From Sulfurovum sp. (lineage in GTDB: Bacteria; Campylobacterota; Campylobacteria; Campylobacterales; Sulfurovaceae), in assembly GCA_020525365.1 (NCBI GenBank), contig JAIZOF010000001.1:402381-466380 (forward strand): a DNA stretch of 64,000 nt, read 5' to 3'. Each line of letters begins with the position of its first letter. The stretch's first letter is position 1. Below the pieces are notes generated by a model. That model saw only the letters and a list, made by a program, of their open reading frames with translations, was not told where the DNA came from and ran no database searches. Positions 45,640 through 53,872 of this stretch are shown one piece after another. Both the position numbers and the translations under genes were made by a program.

Positions 45640-45666
45640 GAGGAGTGAGGAGTGAGGAGTGAGGAG
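45640..45666 (+). repeat. 7-nt tandem repeat spanning the murI start region
   Basis: The unit GAGGAGT is present in almost four copies. It supplies both the Shine-Dalgarno (GGAGGAG at 45639-45645) and the GTG start (45652). Other GTGs in the array run into stop codons in their own frames. Confidence 0.85.
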
Positions 45667-46449
45667 CTAAGGGTTGGAGTTTTTGACTCTGGTTTGGGTG
45701 GCTTAACGGTAGTTAAGGCTATTCAAGAACTTATTAAGGGTGCCAAACTCTTTTATATTGCCGATACGATACATGCTCCCTATGGTGAAAAAACAGAGGA
45801 AGAGATACGACAATATACTATTGATATTACTGACTTTCTTATTGAGCATCATCAGATTGATGTGTTGGTGGTTGCCTGCAATACCGCAACTTCCGCAGCT
45901 ATAGAAGTGCTTCGTAAGTGCTATACAGATTTTATTATTATTGGTACAGAACCTGCAGTTAAACCTGCAATCGAACAGACTAAAACAGGAAAAATTGGCA
46001 TATTAGCAACACCAGCAACGCTCAAAGGTGATAAGTACCGGAAGCTTGTTGATAATCTTTTCTTGCAGAAAGATATTACCCTTTTTGAGCAAGCATGCCC
46101 TGGGCTTGTGAAACAGATTGAGGCAGGAAAAATAGACCATCCGAAGACTCAAAAGATGTTAGAGTCATGGTTGCGCCCAATGCGTGATGAAGATGTAGAT
46201 ACAATTGTCTTAGGATGTACACACTACCCACTTGTAGGAGATATGATTGTTAAGATTATGGGAAATCAGCCAAACCTTATTCATACAGGAGAGCCGATAG
46301 CAAGGCGATTGCTTTCCTTGTTGGTACAACAAGGGTATAAGAATAAAGGAGATTTTGATGTAAAGCTCTACACGACTGGGAAGATAGATCGTAGTGTTGT
46401 CTCAACACTGCTTGGATTCTCGTCACATATCACATCTATTTGTATCTAG
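45652..46449 (+). CDS. murI: Glutamate racemase
   Basis: A 265-residue racemase making D-glutamate for peptidoglycan. VGVFDSGLGGLTV at the N terminus, the first catalytic Cys in VVACNTATSAA (about residue 75) and the second in LGCTHYPLVG (about residue 185) are present. The GTG at 45652 is the only usable start in frame, because a TGA lies in frame at 45646-45648. It sits within a 7-nt tandem repeat. It probably shares the rho transcript. Confidence 0.95.
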   Translation: MRSEELRVGVFDSGLGGLTVVKAIQELIKGAKLFYIADTIHAPYGEKTEEEIRQYTIDITDFLIEHHQIDVLVVACNTATSAAIEVLRKCYTDFIIIGTEPAVKPAIEQTKTGKIGILATPATLKGDKYRKLVDNLFLQKDITLFEQACPGLVKQIEAGKIDHPKTQKMLESWLRPMRDEDVDTIVLGCTHYPLVGDMIVKIMGNQPNLIHTGEPIARRLLSLLVQQGYKNKGDFDVKLYTTGKIDRSVVSTLLGFSSHITSICI

Positions 46450-46486
46450 TATAGCAATACTGGGTTATTAAAAATATCTGCATTAA

Positions 46487-46520
46487 CTTGAAAAAACTAT
46501 CATGTATACAATACCATGAT
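46487..46520 (-). terminator. Candidate terminator of trpS
   Basis: On the minus strand ATCATG and CATGAT (46515-46520 and 46499-46504) form a 6-bp stem with a 10-nt loop, followed by AGTTTTTTC just past the trpS stop. Confidence 0.4.
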
Positions 46521-47482
46521 TAGAATAGCCCAATTGCCTCTTTGACTACCTCTATTTTTTTATTGGCAATTTCACTAGCTTTTTTTGCCCCCATGGTAAG
46601 AATATCATGTACTTCATCCATATGTTTTAGATAGTAGGCACGTTTTTCACGTGCTTCTTCCAGCTCTTCCCAGATTAGATCTTTGAGATATTTTTTGAAG
46701 TGACCATATCCCTCTTTACCACTTCTGTAGCGTGCTTGAAGTTCCTTTTTTTCTTCTCCATCAAGGAAGAGGGTAGCAAGGTTGTAAATATGACAGTTCT
46801 CCCATTCCAATGGTTCGCCCAATGGCATAGAAGAGGAGATAATTTTTTTACAACGATTTTGTAATAGCTTTTCATCCATAAAAAGGTCGATAGCATTACC
46901 ATAGCTCTTGCTCATTTTTTGCCCATCAATACCAGGAATGGTTGCAACTTCTTTTTGTACCATATGTTCCGGAAGTATAAAAATATCTCCATATTCGTTA
47001 TTGAATTTTATGGCAATATCGCGTGTTATCTCCACATGCTGGATTTGATCTTTTCCTACGGGAACCTTCTTGGTGTCATAAAGTAAAATATCTGCTGCCA
47101 TTAACACAGGGTAACTAAAGAGTGCGTGTGATGCAGGAATACCTTTGGAGACCTTATCCTTGTAGCTATGAGCACGTTCAAGTAGACCCATAGGAGTAAA
47201 CTTTGAGAGAATCCAGTAGAGTTCAAGAACCTGTGGCACATGACTTTGTACCCAAAAAGTGGTTTTTTCAGGATCAATGCCTACAGAGAGGTAATCTACC
47301 GCTGCATCAAGTGTATACTGTCCAAGTATTTCAGCATCCTTGGAGGTAGTCAGCGAATGATAATTGGCAATAAAAGTGAAGAGCTCATGCTCTTTTTGTA
47401 GTTCAATCATTGGTTTCATTGCACCAAAGTAATTACCAATATGAAGTTTCCCTGAAGCCTGTATTCCTGTGAGTACTCGCAT
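46520..47482 (-). CDS. trpS: Tryptophanyl-tRNA synthetase
   Basis: A 320-residue class I synthetase charging tRNA-Trp. TGIQASGKLHIGNYFGAM contains the HIGH-like motif; the KMSKS motif is GQKMSKSYGNAI (about residue 190). The substrate motif PVLMAADILLYD and GKDQIQHVEITRDIA are intact. GGGAG precedes the ATG, and an exact extended -10 lies upstream at 47509-47517. Confidence 0.96.
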   Translation of the reverse strand: MRVLTGIQASGKLHIGNYFGAMKPMIELQKEHELFTFIANYHSLTTSKDAEILGQYTLDAAVDYLSVGIDPEKTTFWVQSHVPQVLELYWILSKFTPMGLLERAHSYKDKVSKGIPASHALFSYPVLMAADILLYDTKKVPVGKDQIQHVEITRDIAIKFNNEYGDIFILPEHMVQKEVATIPGIDGQKMSKSYGNAIDLFMDEKLLQNRCKKIISSSMPLGEPLEWENCHIYNLATLFLDGEEKKELQARYRSGKEGYGHFKKYLKDLIWEELEEAREKRAYYLKHMDEVHDILTMGAKKASEIANKKIEVVKEAIGLF

Positions 47483-47508
47483 ATTACTCCCTAATTAAAA
47501 TTTTCAAA

Positions 47509-47517
47509 ATTATAGCA
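47509..47517 (-). promoter_or_regulatory. Extended -10 promoter for trpS
   Basis: The minus strand carries an exact TGCTATAAT, predicting a start near 47502 and a leader of about 20 nt. Confidence 0.6.
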
Positions 47518-47646
47518 GGAAATTGGTATATTTTTCTATATCCTCTTTTGTTTAGTTATGCTACTATCTATTTTAACTAAATAGATTGTGCTGAAGTAAA
47601 ATTGCTATATAATCATATTTCTTTCTTTTACAAAAAGGAGTTTATA

Positions 47647-48420
47647 ATGAAAAACCAAATAGCAGGATTGTTGCTTCTAGTAACCACTCTTTTTATATAT
47701 ATTGGGTGTGCAAATAGTTCAGAAAAAAATTTACCTTTTTCAGTAGATGATGCTATTGCATCTGAAAGGTCTACACTCAACCAAGAGCTTACCAATACAT
47801 TGTCATATATGGGGAATGAAGAGCGTCTAGCTTATGATGTTTACAACAAACTTTATGAAAAATATGGCATAAGACAGTTTACTAACATTGCCAATAACTC
47901 AGAGTACAAACATATTGAAGCTGTTCAGGGTTTAGTCAAGAAATATTTTTCAAATAGTCAGCCAAACTTTACTAATGTTGATGCCCCACCACTTAACTAC
48001 AAAAATACGGCTATTGAAGATATGGAGGCTGGGGTTTATGATATTGCTGATATTCAATATCTTTATGACTTGCTTATCTCGAAGGGTTCAGCTTCTGAAA
48101 TTGATGCACTGAAGGTAGGGTGCATAGTAGAAGTTGTTGATATTAATGATTTGGATAATTTTATAAAAGTTGCAGAAAACATAAATGCTTCTGATATTGT
48201 AGCAGTTTTTAATTTTTTGCGTAACGGTAGCTACCATCATTACTGGGCATTTGACCGCGGGTTAAAGGATAAAGGAGTACCCAATGGTTGCTGTTCTCTT
48301 GGTGTAGTAGATGATGTAAACTATTGCCACCCTGAATATCCTAATTCTTCTAATGAAAATAAAAACAGTCATAAAGAAGGCAGAAGAGGCAACAGAAGAG
48401 GCAATAGAAGAGGCAATTAA
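47647..48420 (+). CDS. DUF2202-domain lipoprotein
   Basis: A 257-residue exported protein with a signal and lipobox-like YIGC, suggesting lipidation at about Cys20. The DUF2202 ferritin-like helical domain (about 45-220) shows MGNEERLAYDVYNKLYEKYG, YKHIEAVQGLV and the C-terminal NGSYHHYWAFDRGLKDKG. Conserved Glu and His residues fit a possible metal site, but no function is established. The last residues are three RRGN repeats. I start at the ATG at 47647 after AAAAAGGAG; the 15 codons upstream in frame would spoil the signal peptide. The terminator overlaps the stop codon. Confidence 0.85.
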   Translation: MKNQIAGLLLLVTTLFIYIGCANSSEKNLPFSVDDAIASERSTLNQELTNTLSYMGNEERLAYDVYNKLYEKYGIRQFTNIANNSEYKHIEAVQGLVKKYFSNSQPNFTNVDAPPLNYKNTAIEDMEAGVYDIADIQYLYDLLISKGSASEIDALKVGCIVEVVDINDLDNFIKVAENINASDIVAVFNFLRNGSYHHYWAFDRGLKDKGVPNGCCSLGVVDDVNYCHPEYPNSSNENKNSHKEGRRGNRRGNRRGN

Positions 48421-48435
48421 AGCCTCTTTTTTTAT
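48408..48435 (+). terminator. Rho-independent terminator of the DUF2202 gene
   Basis: AAGAGGC (48408-48414) pairs with GCCTCTT (48422-48428), followed by a run of T. The left arm and loop lie inside the last codons of the gene, within the RRGN repeat. Confidence 0.8.
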
Positions 48436-48588
48436 TCTCTTGCTATATTATTATGGTAAGCTTACGATCCGTACCTTTTGAAATTCTTATTCTTATTGGC
48501 ATATAAATAATATTTTGCTTATACTTCTTCTTCCAAACTTAAAGTATTACTCTTGACTCTTGTCTACTGGTTTACTCAAACATATGCA

Positions 48589-49998
48589 CTATTCCTCTTC
48601 TAGTCTTTCTCCACGCTTGCGTGCTACAATATCTAAGGGTACACCTTCAAAGTCATATTTACTTCTAATATAGTTAGCAAGATAGCGCTTATAGCTAAAG
48701 TGTAACCCATCAGGACGATTGGTGATAAGCGCAATCTTTGGTGGTTTTGTCTCATATTGTGTTGCGAACTTTATCTTAACCACTGCACCATTATAGCTTG
48801 GCACATGATGGCGATTCATTGCTTCACGTAGGGTGTCGTTAAGTTTTGAAGTTGAGATACGCTGTTTGTATCGCTCATAGATAGCTATAGTTTGATCAAG
48901 TATTTTATGAACCCGCATACCAGTTTTTGCAGAGATAGTAATGAGTGGTGCATAGTGAAGAAATTTTAGTTCATCACGGATATTATTGACCACTTCTTCA
49001 TAGGTTTTTTCTTCACGTATATCCCATTTATTAATAACAATAAGTGCACCTAGACGGTATTTTTCTATAAGTCCTGCAATACGTTCGTCTAGTTCTAGTA
49101 CTCCTTCGGTTGCATCGATTACCAATAGAGCAATGTCAGCTTTTTCAAGCATTGCTTCAGTGCGCCCAAGTGCATACTTTTCAATACCTACAATTTTCCC
49201 ACGTCGGCGTATACCCGCTGTGTCAACAAAGGTGATTTTGTAGCTATTATACTCAATACTTTCATTAATAGGGTCAATGGTTGTTCCTGCTATACTGGAG
49301 ACCACAGAGCGCTCTTCACCGAGTAGCGCGTTAAGTAATGAGCTTTTACCGGTATTGACTCGTCCGATGATAGCGATACTAATCTCTTTATCTTCTTCTC
49401 TCTCTTCTTTGGTAAAATAGATATCTGAGATACACTTCTCAAAAGGATCCTTCTCCTCAGTTGCCTCAAGATGAAGTTCAGGTTTCTCTTCATGTTGAGG
49501 AATATAATTTTCCAACCAGTTATAAAAATTATTAAAATAACGATTATGACTAACAGACATAGGGAAAGTAGCATCTGCACCAAACTCTAAAAATTCCCAG
49601 TAACGTTCTTCTTCTTTGTCATTGTCAATTTTGTTAACTATAAGTGCTAGTGGTTTGTGCAGTTTCTGAAGATTGTAGAAGAGCTTTTTATCTTCTTCAT
49701 TTGGAATACTCTTACCATCGACCATGTAAATGATTACATCAGACTCTTTTGCTGCTTTTAATGAGAAATCAGCAACCTTGGAGAAGAGTTCAGAAGTGTA
49801 GTCTATCCCTCCTGTATCAAGTACTTCAAAGTTACGATTATCTGAGATAGTTACAATACGTTTTTTAATATCGCGAGTTGTGCCACTTACATCAGAGGTG
49901 ATAGCATCACGCTGACGTGCAAGACGATTAAAAAGAGAAGATTTTCCTACATTGGGTCGTCCAAGTATGGCAACTTTTTTAAGTGGTTGTTTTTGCAT
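48589..49998 (-). CDS. der: Ribosome-assembly GTPase Der (EngA)
   Basis: A 469-residue double GTPase required for 50S subunit assembly. The first G domain has GRPNVGKSSLFNRL and DTGGID; the second has GRVNTGKSSLLNAL and DTAGIRRRG, with NKWD at about residue 330. The C-terminal KH-like domain (LHFSYKRYLANYIRSKYDFEG) is complete. Length is normal. It is divergent from tolB across a 385-bp gap. Confidence 0.97.
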   Translation of the reverse strand: MQKQPLKKVAILGRPNVGKSSLFNRLARQRDAITSDVSGTTRDIKKRIVTISDNRNFEVLDTGGIDYTSELFSKVADFSLKAAKESDVIIYMVDGKSIPNEEDKKLFYNLQKLHKPLALIVNKIDNDKEEERYWEFLEFGADATFPMSVSHNRYFNNFYNWLENYIPQHEEKPELHLEATEEKDPFEKCISDIYFTKEEREEDKEISIAIIGRVNTGKSSLLNALLGEERSVVSSIAGTTIDPINESIEYNSYKITFVDTAGIRRRGKIVGIEKYALGRTEAMLEKADIALLVIDATEGVLELDERIAGLIEKYRLGALIVINKWDIREEKTYEEVVNNIRDELKFLHYAPLITISAKTGMRVHKILDQTIAIYERYKQRISTSKLNDTLREAMNRHHVPSYNGAVVKIKFATQYETKPPKIALITNRPDGLHFSYKRYLANYIRSKYDFEGVPLDIVARKRGERLEEE

Positions 49999-50383
49999 AT
50001 AGATAATTCTTTCAAATCTTCTTCAAATTATTGGAAGAGATATTAAAATTTTTTTATGGTTAATAAATCCATTATGATATCCACTTTCTGTAACAAAGTA
50101 TTAAACTTTTCTCAAAATATATGGGTGGAAAAATCTATGATTTCTTGTGACAGTGTAGCATAGGTTTGATTATCTTCCTCCTATCATGGGTCTTTTAATT
50201 AAATGGTAAAAAATTTTAGTCAAAGATCTACTATTTATATTAAGTTATTTAAAGATTTTTTTCACAATAATATAAAAGTATTGATGTTGATTAATGAGTA
50301 TTTTAACTCTGCCTTGCTACAATGCACTATGCATACTAAAGTTTATAATTTAGAAAATAATAGATTTTGCTAAAGGATAATAT
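49999..50383. other. 385-bp intergenic region between der and tolB
   Basis: This AT-rich interval separates divergent genes. I see no convincing gene or structured RNA in it. It must hold both promoters; the only clear element is the extended -10 box TGCTACAAT at 50315-50323 facing tolB. Confidence 0.6.
50315..50323 (+). promoter_or_regulatory. Extended -10 promoter for tolB-pal-cpoB
   Basis: TGCTACAAT lies about 60 bp before the tolB start and predicts a leader of roughly 54 nt containing AAAGGA. Confidence 0.5.
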
Positions 50384-51625
50384 TTGCGATACCTTCTATT
50401 TCTATTTATTGCATTAAGTCTCCATGCAAAATTTGATGCAACATTGACTATTGAAAAAGATGTAGAGCATAGAACTAAAATAGCGTTAGAAGATAGTTCT
50501 GTGCTTCCAAATAAGCAACTCTTTAAAATGCTTGTCTCTGACTTGAAAATCTCTGGTCATTTTTTAGTAGATGAAATAGTCTATCAGGGAAGCTTTAAGG
50601 GAAATGTAATTAATCCTGCACTTAAATCACAGGAATATGTACTCAAGTATACGATGCAGGAAGGATCAGGGGTTAGGCTTTCTGTAAGACTTCTTAAAGC
50701 ATCAACAGGTAGAGAGATTTTTAAGAAAAGCTATACGATTTCATTGTCTTCCAAGATGCCTTTTCTTGCGCATAAAGCAGTTTGGGATATTAATAATATA
50801 CTAAAATATCCAAATATAGACTGGATTAATCGTTATGTAGTTTTTGCTCAATATACGACTTCCAAACATAGTAAAATTATATTGGCAGATTATACATTTA
50901 CTTACAAGAAGCCAATTATTAGTGGTGGACTAAATCTTTTTCCAAGATGGGCAGATAAAAATCAGAGAAGTTTCTATTATACTTCATTGCGAGGAACAAT
51001 ACCAACTCTCTATCGCTTAAATATTTATACTGGAGCAAAAACAAAAATTGCTTCATCTGAGGGCATGATAGTCTGTTCAGATGTGAGCAAAAATACAAAA
51101 AAAATACTTTTAACTATGGCACCATCAGGGCAGCCTGATATCTATGAGCTCAATCTTTTAACTGGCAGAAAGATACGCATAACTCGCTTTAATGGTATCG
51201 ATGTTAATGGTAAGTATATTAATGATGAGCGTCGTATAGTTTTTGTATCTAATCGTCTAGGATATGCCAATATCTTTAGGAAAGATATTCATGGCTCTGC
51301 TATTTCTCAGATAGTGTACCATGGACGAAATAATGATACTGTTGACGCATATGGTAGTCGTATTGTTTATGCAAGTAGAGAGAGTAATAATGTGTTTAGA
51401 GGTAATACATTCAATATCTATCTAGCATCAATGAACGATGCTACAACTAGACCATTAACAGTATTAGGCAGTAATCAGTTTCCTCATTTTTCATCTAATG
51501 GAAGTATTGTGCAATATATTAAACAGACGCAGAATGGTTTCTCTGTAGGATATATCAATCTTCAGAGTAAACAAAGCTTACTTATTCCCCTTGGCGGACA
51601 TAAAATACAGGCACTGGATTGGTAA
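50384..51625 (+). CDS. tolB: Tol-Pal system periplasmic protein TolB
   Basis: A 413-residue periplasmic protein of the Tol-Pal envelope-constriction machine. It has a short signal peptide (about 1-15, ending LHA), an N-terminal alpha-beta domain (about 16-140) and a beta-propeller (about 150-413) with repeated ...PDIYELNL..., RRIVFVSNRLGYANIF and YASRES-type blades. The start is a TTG preceded by AAAGGA. pal and cpoB follow on the same strand; tolQ, tolR and tolA are not in the window. Confidence 0.93.
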   Translation: MRYLLFLFIALSLHAKFDATLTIEKDVEHRTKIALEDSSVLPNKQLFKMLVSDLKISGHFLVDEIVYQGSFKGNVINPALKSQEYVLKYTMQEGSGVRLSVRLLKASTGREIFKKSYTISLSSKMPFLAHKAVWDINNILKYPNIDWINRYVVFAQYTTSKHSKIILADYTFTYKKPIISGGLNLFPRWADKNQRSFYYTSLRGTIPTLYRLNIYTGAKTKIASSEGMIVCSDVSKNTKKILLTMAPSGQPDIYELNLLTGRKIRITRFNGIDVNGKYINDERRIVFVSNRLGYANIFRKDIHGSAISQIVYHGRNNDTVDAYGSRIVYASRESNNVFRGNTFNIYLASMNDATTRPLTVLGSNQFPHFSSNGSIVQYIKQTQNGFSVGYINLQSKQSLLIPLGGHKIQALDW

Positions 51626-51662
51626 ACAAAATAAAGAATAAACAAAGTAAAGGATAAATAAA

Positions 51663-52172
51663 ATGATAAAATGTAATAGAAAATGTTTAACTATTATAAC
51701 ATTGCTCATCTTCTTTTTGGCAGGATGTACTAAAGATCCTGAGCTTCAAGGAGGTGACAATGAAAGTAATGTATATAATGCTGATACAATAAATATCGAC
51801 GAGAGTGGATATAGTAGCAAACCCTATAATAGTAGTGGTAATAGTTTTCAGAGTCTCTATTTTAATTTTGACTCTTATGTCATCAATGGGAAAATGGATA
51901 ATGTAATTACTAAAAATGTTACCATAATACGAGAAGCAAATGGTAAAAAGATTAAAATTGAAGGGAACTGTGATGAGTTTGGTACTGACGAGTATAACTA
52001 CGCATTAGGACTTAAACGTGCCAAAGTAGTTAAAGATGCACTTATTGCTCAGGGCATATCTGCCTCACAGATACTTATGGTTAGTTATGGAGAAAGCAAT
52101 CCTGCGTGCACAGAACAGACAAATGCATGTTATGCCCAAAATCGTAGAGTTGATTTTCGTTTTGTGAAGTAG
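51663..52172 (+). CDS. pal: Peptidoglycan-associated lipoprotein Pal
   Basis: A 169-residue outer-membrane lipoprotein. The lipobox is FLAGC (about Cys21), followed by a flexible Ser/Asn-rich linker to about residue 55. The OmpA-like peptidoglycan-binding domain shows IKIEGNCDEFGTDEYNYALGLKRAKVV (read in parts) and NRRVDF at the C terminus. TolB binds it. AAAGGAT precedes tolB's neighbour region and the gene lies 37 bp after tolB. Confidence 0.95.
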   Translation: MIKCNRKCLTIITLLIFFLAGCTKDPELQGGDNESNVYNADTINIDESGYSSKPYNSSGNSFQSLYFNFDSYVINGKMDNVITKNVTIIREANGKKIKIEGNCDEFGTDEYNYALGLKRAKVVKDALIAQGISASQILMVSYGESNPACTEQTNACYAQNRRVDFRFVK

Positions 52173-52178
52173 TGTAGT

Positions 52179-52934
52179 ATGATGCCTCTAAAACTTCTTT
52201 TATTTTTTAGCATGATACTATCATCAGAGCTATTTGCTATTTTCGGAAGTGATTTAGCAGAACAGAACCATCAGAGGATTCTTGCTATGCAACGTATTAT
52301 TGCGGAGCAGAATGAGCGTATTGATGGGCTAATTTCACTTATCGAAGGGTTGAATTCTCAGATAGCTAAGAGGAAAGTGGTAAAAAAACAGATACCACAA
52401 CATGGGGAGAGTGATGAGACACTGAAGCTGATTAAAGATCTTGGAAACATGATTGATGAAATCAATAACAATTACGTAAGCAAGTCAGATCTTGAGAAGA
52501 TAGTTAATTTAGGAAAGTTTACCATAAGGAAAAAGAAGAAAATAGCTACATCACAAAAGGATTTTAACAGAAGGCCTGCTTCAGCTCTCTATAGTGAAGG
52601 AGTGAGGCTTTTTGTCAAAAAGCGATACGATGAAGCTAGACGCCATTTTTACTTAACGGTAAAAAAAGGCTACAAATCTGCTGCCTCTAATTATTATCTA
52701 GGGGAGATTGCTTATTATACCAAACAGTACAGTAGTGCAATTTTCTACTATAAGAAAAGTGCGAGTTTACACGATAAAGCAGGATATATGGATGTCCTGT
52801 TGCTTCATACGGCTATCTCATTAGATAAAACAGGAGAAAAAGAGCAGGCACGTATTTTTTATGAGAATGTGATTGAGAATTACCCAGGTAGAAAATCTAC
52901 TACTATAGCAAAGAAAAGGCTAATGAAGATTTAG
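52179..52934 (+). CDS. Tol-Pal system protein CpoB (YbgF-like)
   Basis: A 251-residue periplasmic protein. A signal peptide (about 1-22), an N-terminal coiled coil (about 28-70, EQNERIDGLISLIEGLNSQIAK) and a C-terminal TPR domain (about 130-251: ALYSEGVRLFVKKRYDEARRHF, SNYYLGEIAYYTKQYSSAIFYY) match CpoB/YbgF, which coordinates peptidoglycan synthesis with Tol-Pal. It begins 6 bp after pal. An ATG one codon later is an equal choice of start. Confidence 0.88.
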   Translation: MMPLKLLLFFSMILSSELFAIFGSDLAEQNHQRILAMQRIIAEQNERIDGLISLIEGLNSQIAKRKVVKKQIPQHGESDETLKLIKDLGNMIDEINNNYVSKSDLEKIVNLGKFTIRKKKKIATSQKDFNRRPASALYSEGVRLFVKKRYDEARRHFYLTVKKGYKSAASNYYLGEIAYYTKQYSSAIFYYKKSASLHDKAGYMDVLLLHTAISLDKTGEKEQARIFYENVIENYPGRKSTTIAKKRLMKI

Positions 52935-53002
52935 AAAAAAGCCCCCATTTTTTTTATGTATTGTGTAGTAGACTACAAATACACTAATACATGGGATTGC
53001 TA

Positions 53003-53764
53003 TTATGAAAGATCACATGCTTTCTGGTAAGCCTTCTCTATAGCCCCCATACACGAAGCACGCACATTTCCTTTTTCTAGCATGCCGTACCCTGCAGCCG
53101 TTGTACCTCCTGGTGACATAACACTATCCTTCAGAAGTGCAGGGTGCATTTTTGTTATAAGTTTTCCAAATCCAGCAAAAAGTCCTTGCATTACTTTTAT
53201 GGCATCTTCACGCTTGAGTCCCTGATTAACTGCACCATCAGTAAATGCTTCAGCAATAAGTGCTAAATAGGCAGGACCAGAACCTGAAAGTGCTGTTGCA
53301 ATATTGATCTCTTTTTCGCTCTCTAGCCATAAAACTTCTCCCATGCTACGCATCAGTTTTTCTGCCTCTTTGCGATGATATATGTCACCAGTGAGTGTGG
53401 TCATAGATGCTCCTTCACTAGCAGCAAGATTGGGCATGGCGCGGATAACCGATTTGCTTTTAATCTCTTTTTTGAGTTTATCTATAGAGGTACCAGCAAG
53501 TACAGAAAGAAGAAGTTTTGCCTCTCCTTTTAGTAACTTTGATACATTTTCAAGATTACCTGGCTTAATACAGAGAAGAATGGTCTTGTCGGTAATATTG
53601 AATTCCTCAAGTAGGAATTTTTTAATCTTTGTTCCTAGCGCAGTCTCAAATGCATTGAGTCTCTCCATGTTGCGTCCAACCACTTCGATACTGTATTGCT
53701 CTTTTAGCCCTTTGGCAATACTTAATGCCATAGCACCATTTCCTATAAATGTGATGGTTTGCAT
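53003..53764 (-). CDS. proC: Pyrroline-5-carboxylate reductase
   Basis: A 253-residue NAD(P)H-dependent enzyme forming proline. The Rossmann start ITFIGNGAMALSIAKGL, IRAMPNLAASEGASMT and the signature ALSGSGPAYLALIAEAFTDGAVNQG followed by MSPGGTTAAGY are diagnostic. It is divergent from proA, and the two supply consecutive steps of proline synthesis. proB is not in the window. Confidence 0.95.
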   Translation of the reverse strand: MQTITFIGNGAMALSIAKGLKEQYSIEVVGRNMERLNAFETALGTKIKKFLLEEFNITDKTILLCIKPGNLENVSKLLKGEAKLLLSVLAGTSIDKLKKEIKSKSVIRAMPNLAASEGASMTTLTGDIYHRKEAEKLMRSMGEVLWLESEKEINIATALSGSGPAYLALIAEAFTDGAVNQGLKREDAIKVMQGLFAGFGKLITKMHPALLKDSVMSPGGTTAAGYGMLEKGNVRASCMGAIEKAYQKACDLS

Positions 53765-53796
53765 AAAATCTCACTTTTGATAAAATTATATGAAAG

Positions 53797-53805
53797 ATTA
53801 TAGCA
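53797..53805 (-). promoter_or_regulatory. Extended -10 promoter for proC
   Basis: The minus strand carries an exact TGCTATAAT, predicting a start near 53790 and a leader of about 26 nt. The proA promoter starts only 28 bp away in the other direction. Confidence 0.6.
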
Positions 53806-53832
53806 CAGATTGTTGAGGAAGGTGGGTAAATC

Positions 53833-53841
53833 TGTTATAAT
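53833..53841 (+). promoter_or_regulatory. Extended -10 promoter for proA
   Basis: TGTTATAAT predicts a transcript start near 53848, after the in-frame start at 53810 and before the ATG at 53873. This supports the shorter ProA. Confidence 0.6.
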
Positions 53842-53872
53842 GACGCCACTACTATTGTTTGAGGATAATAAG

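Noticed and set aside
49999-50383. Hidden gene in the der-tolB gap
   Set aside because: Short frames in this AT-rich interval lack ribosome-binding sites and recognisable composition.
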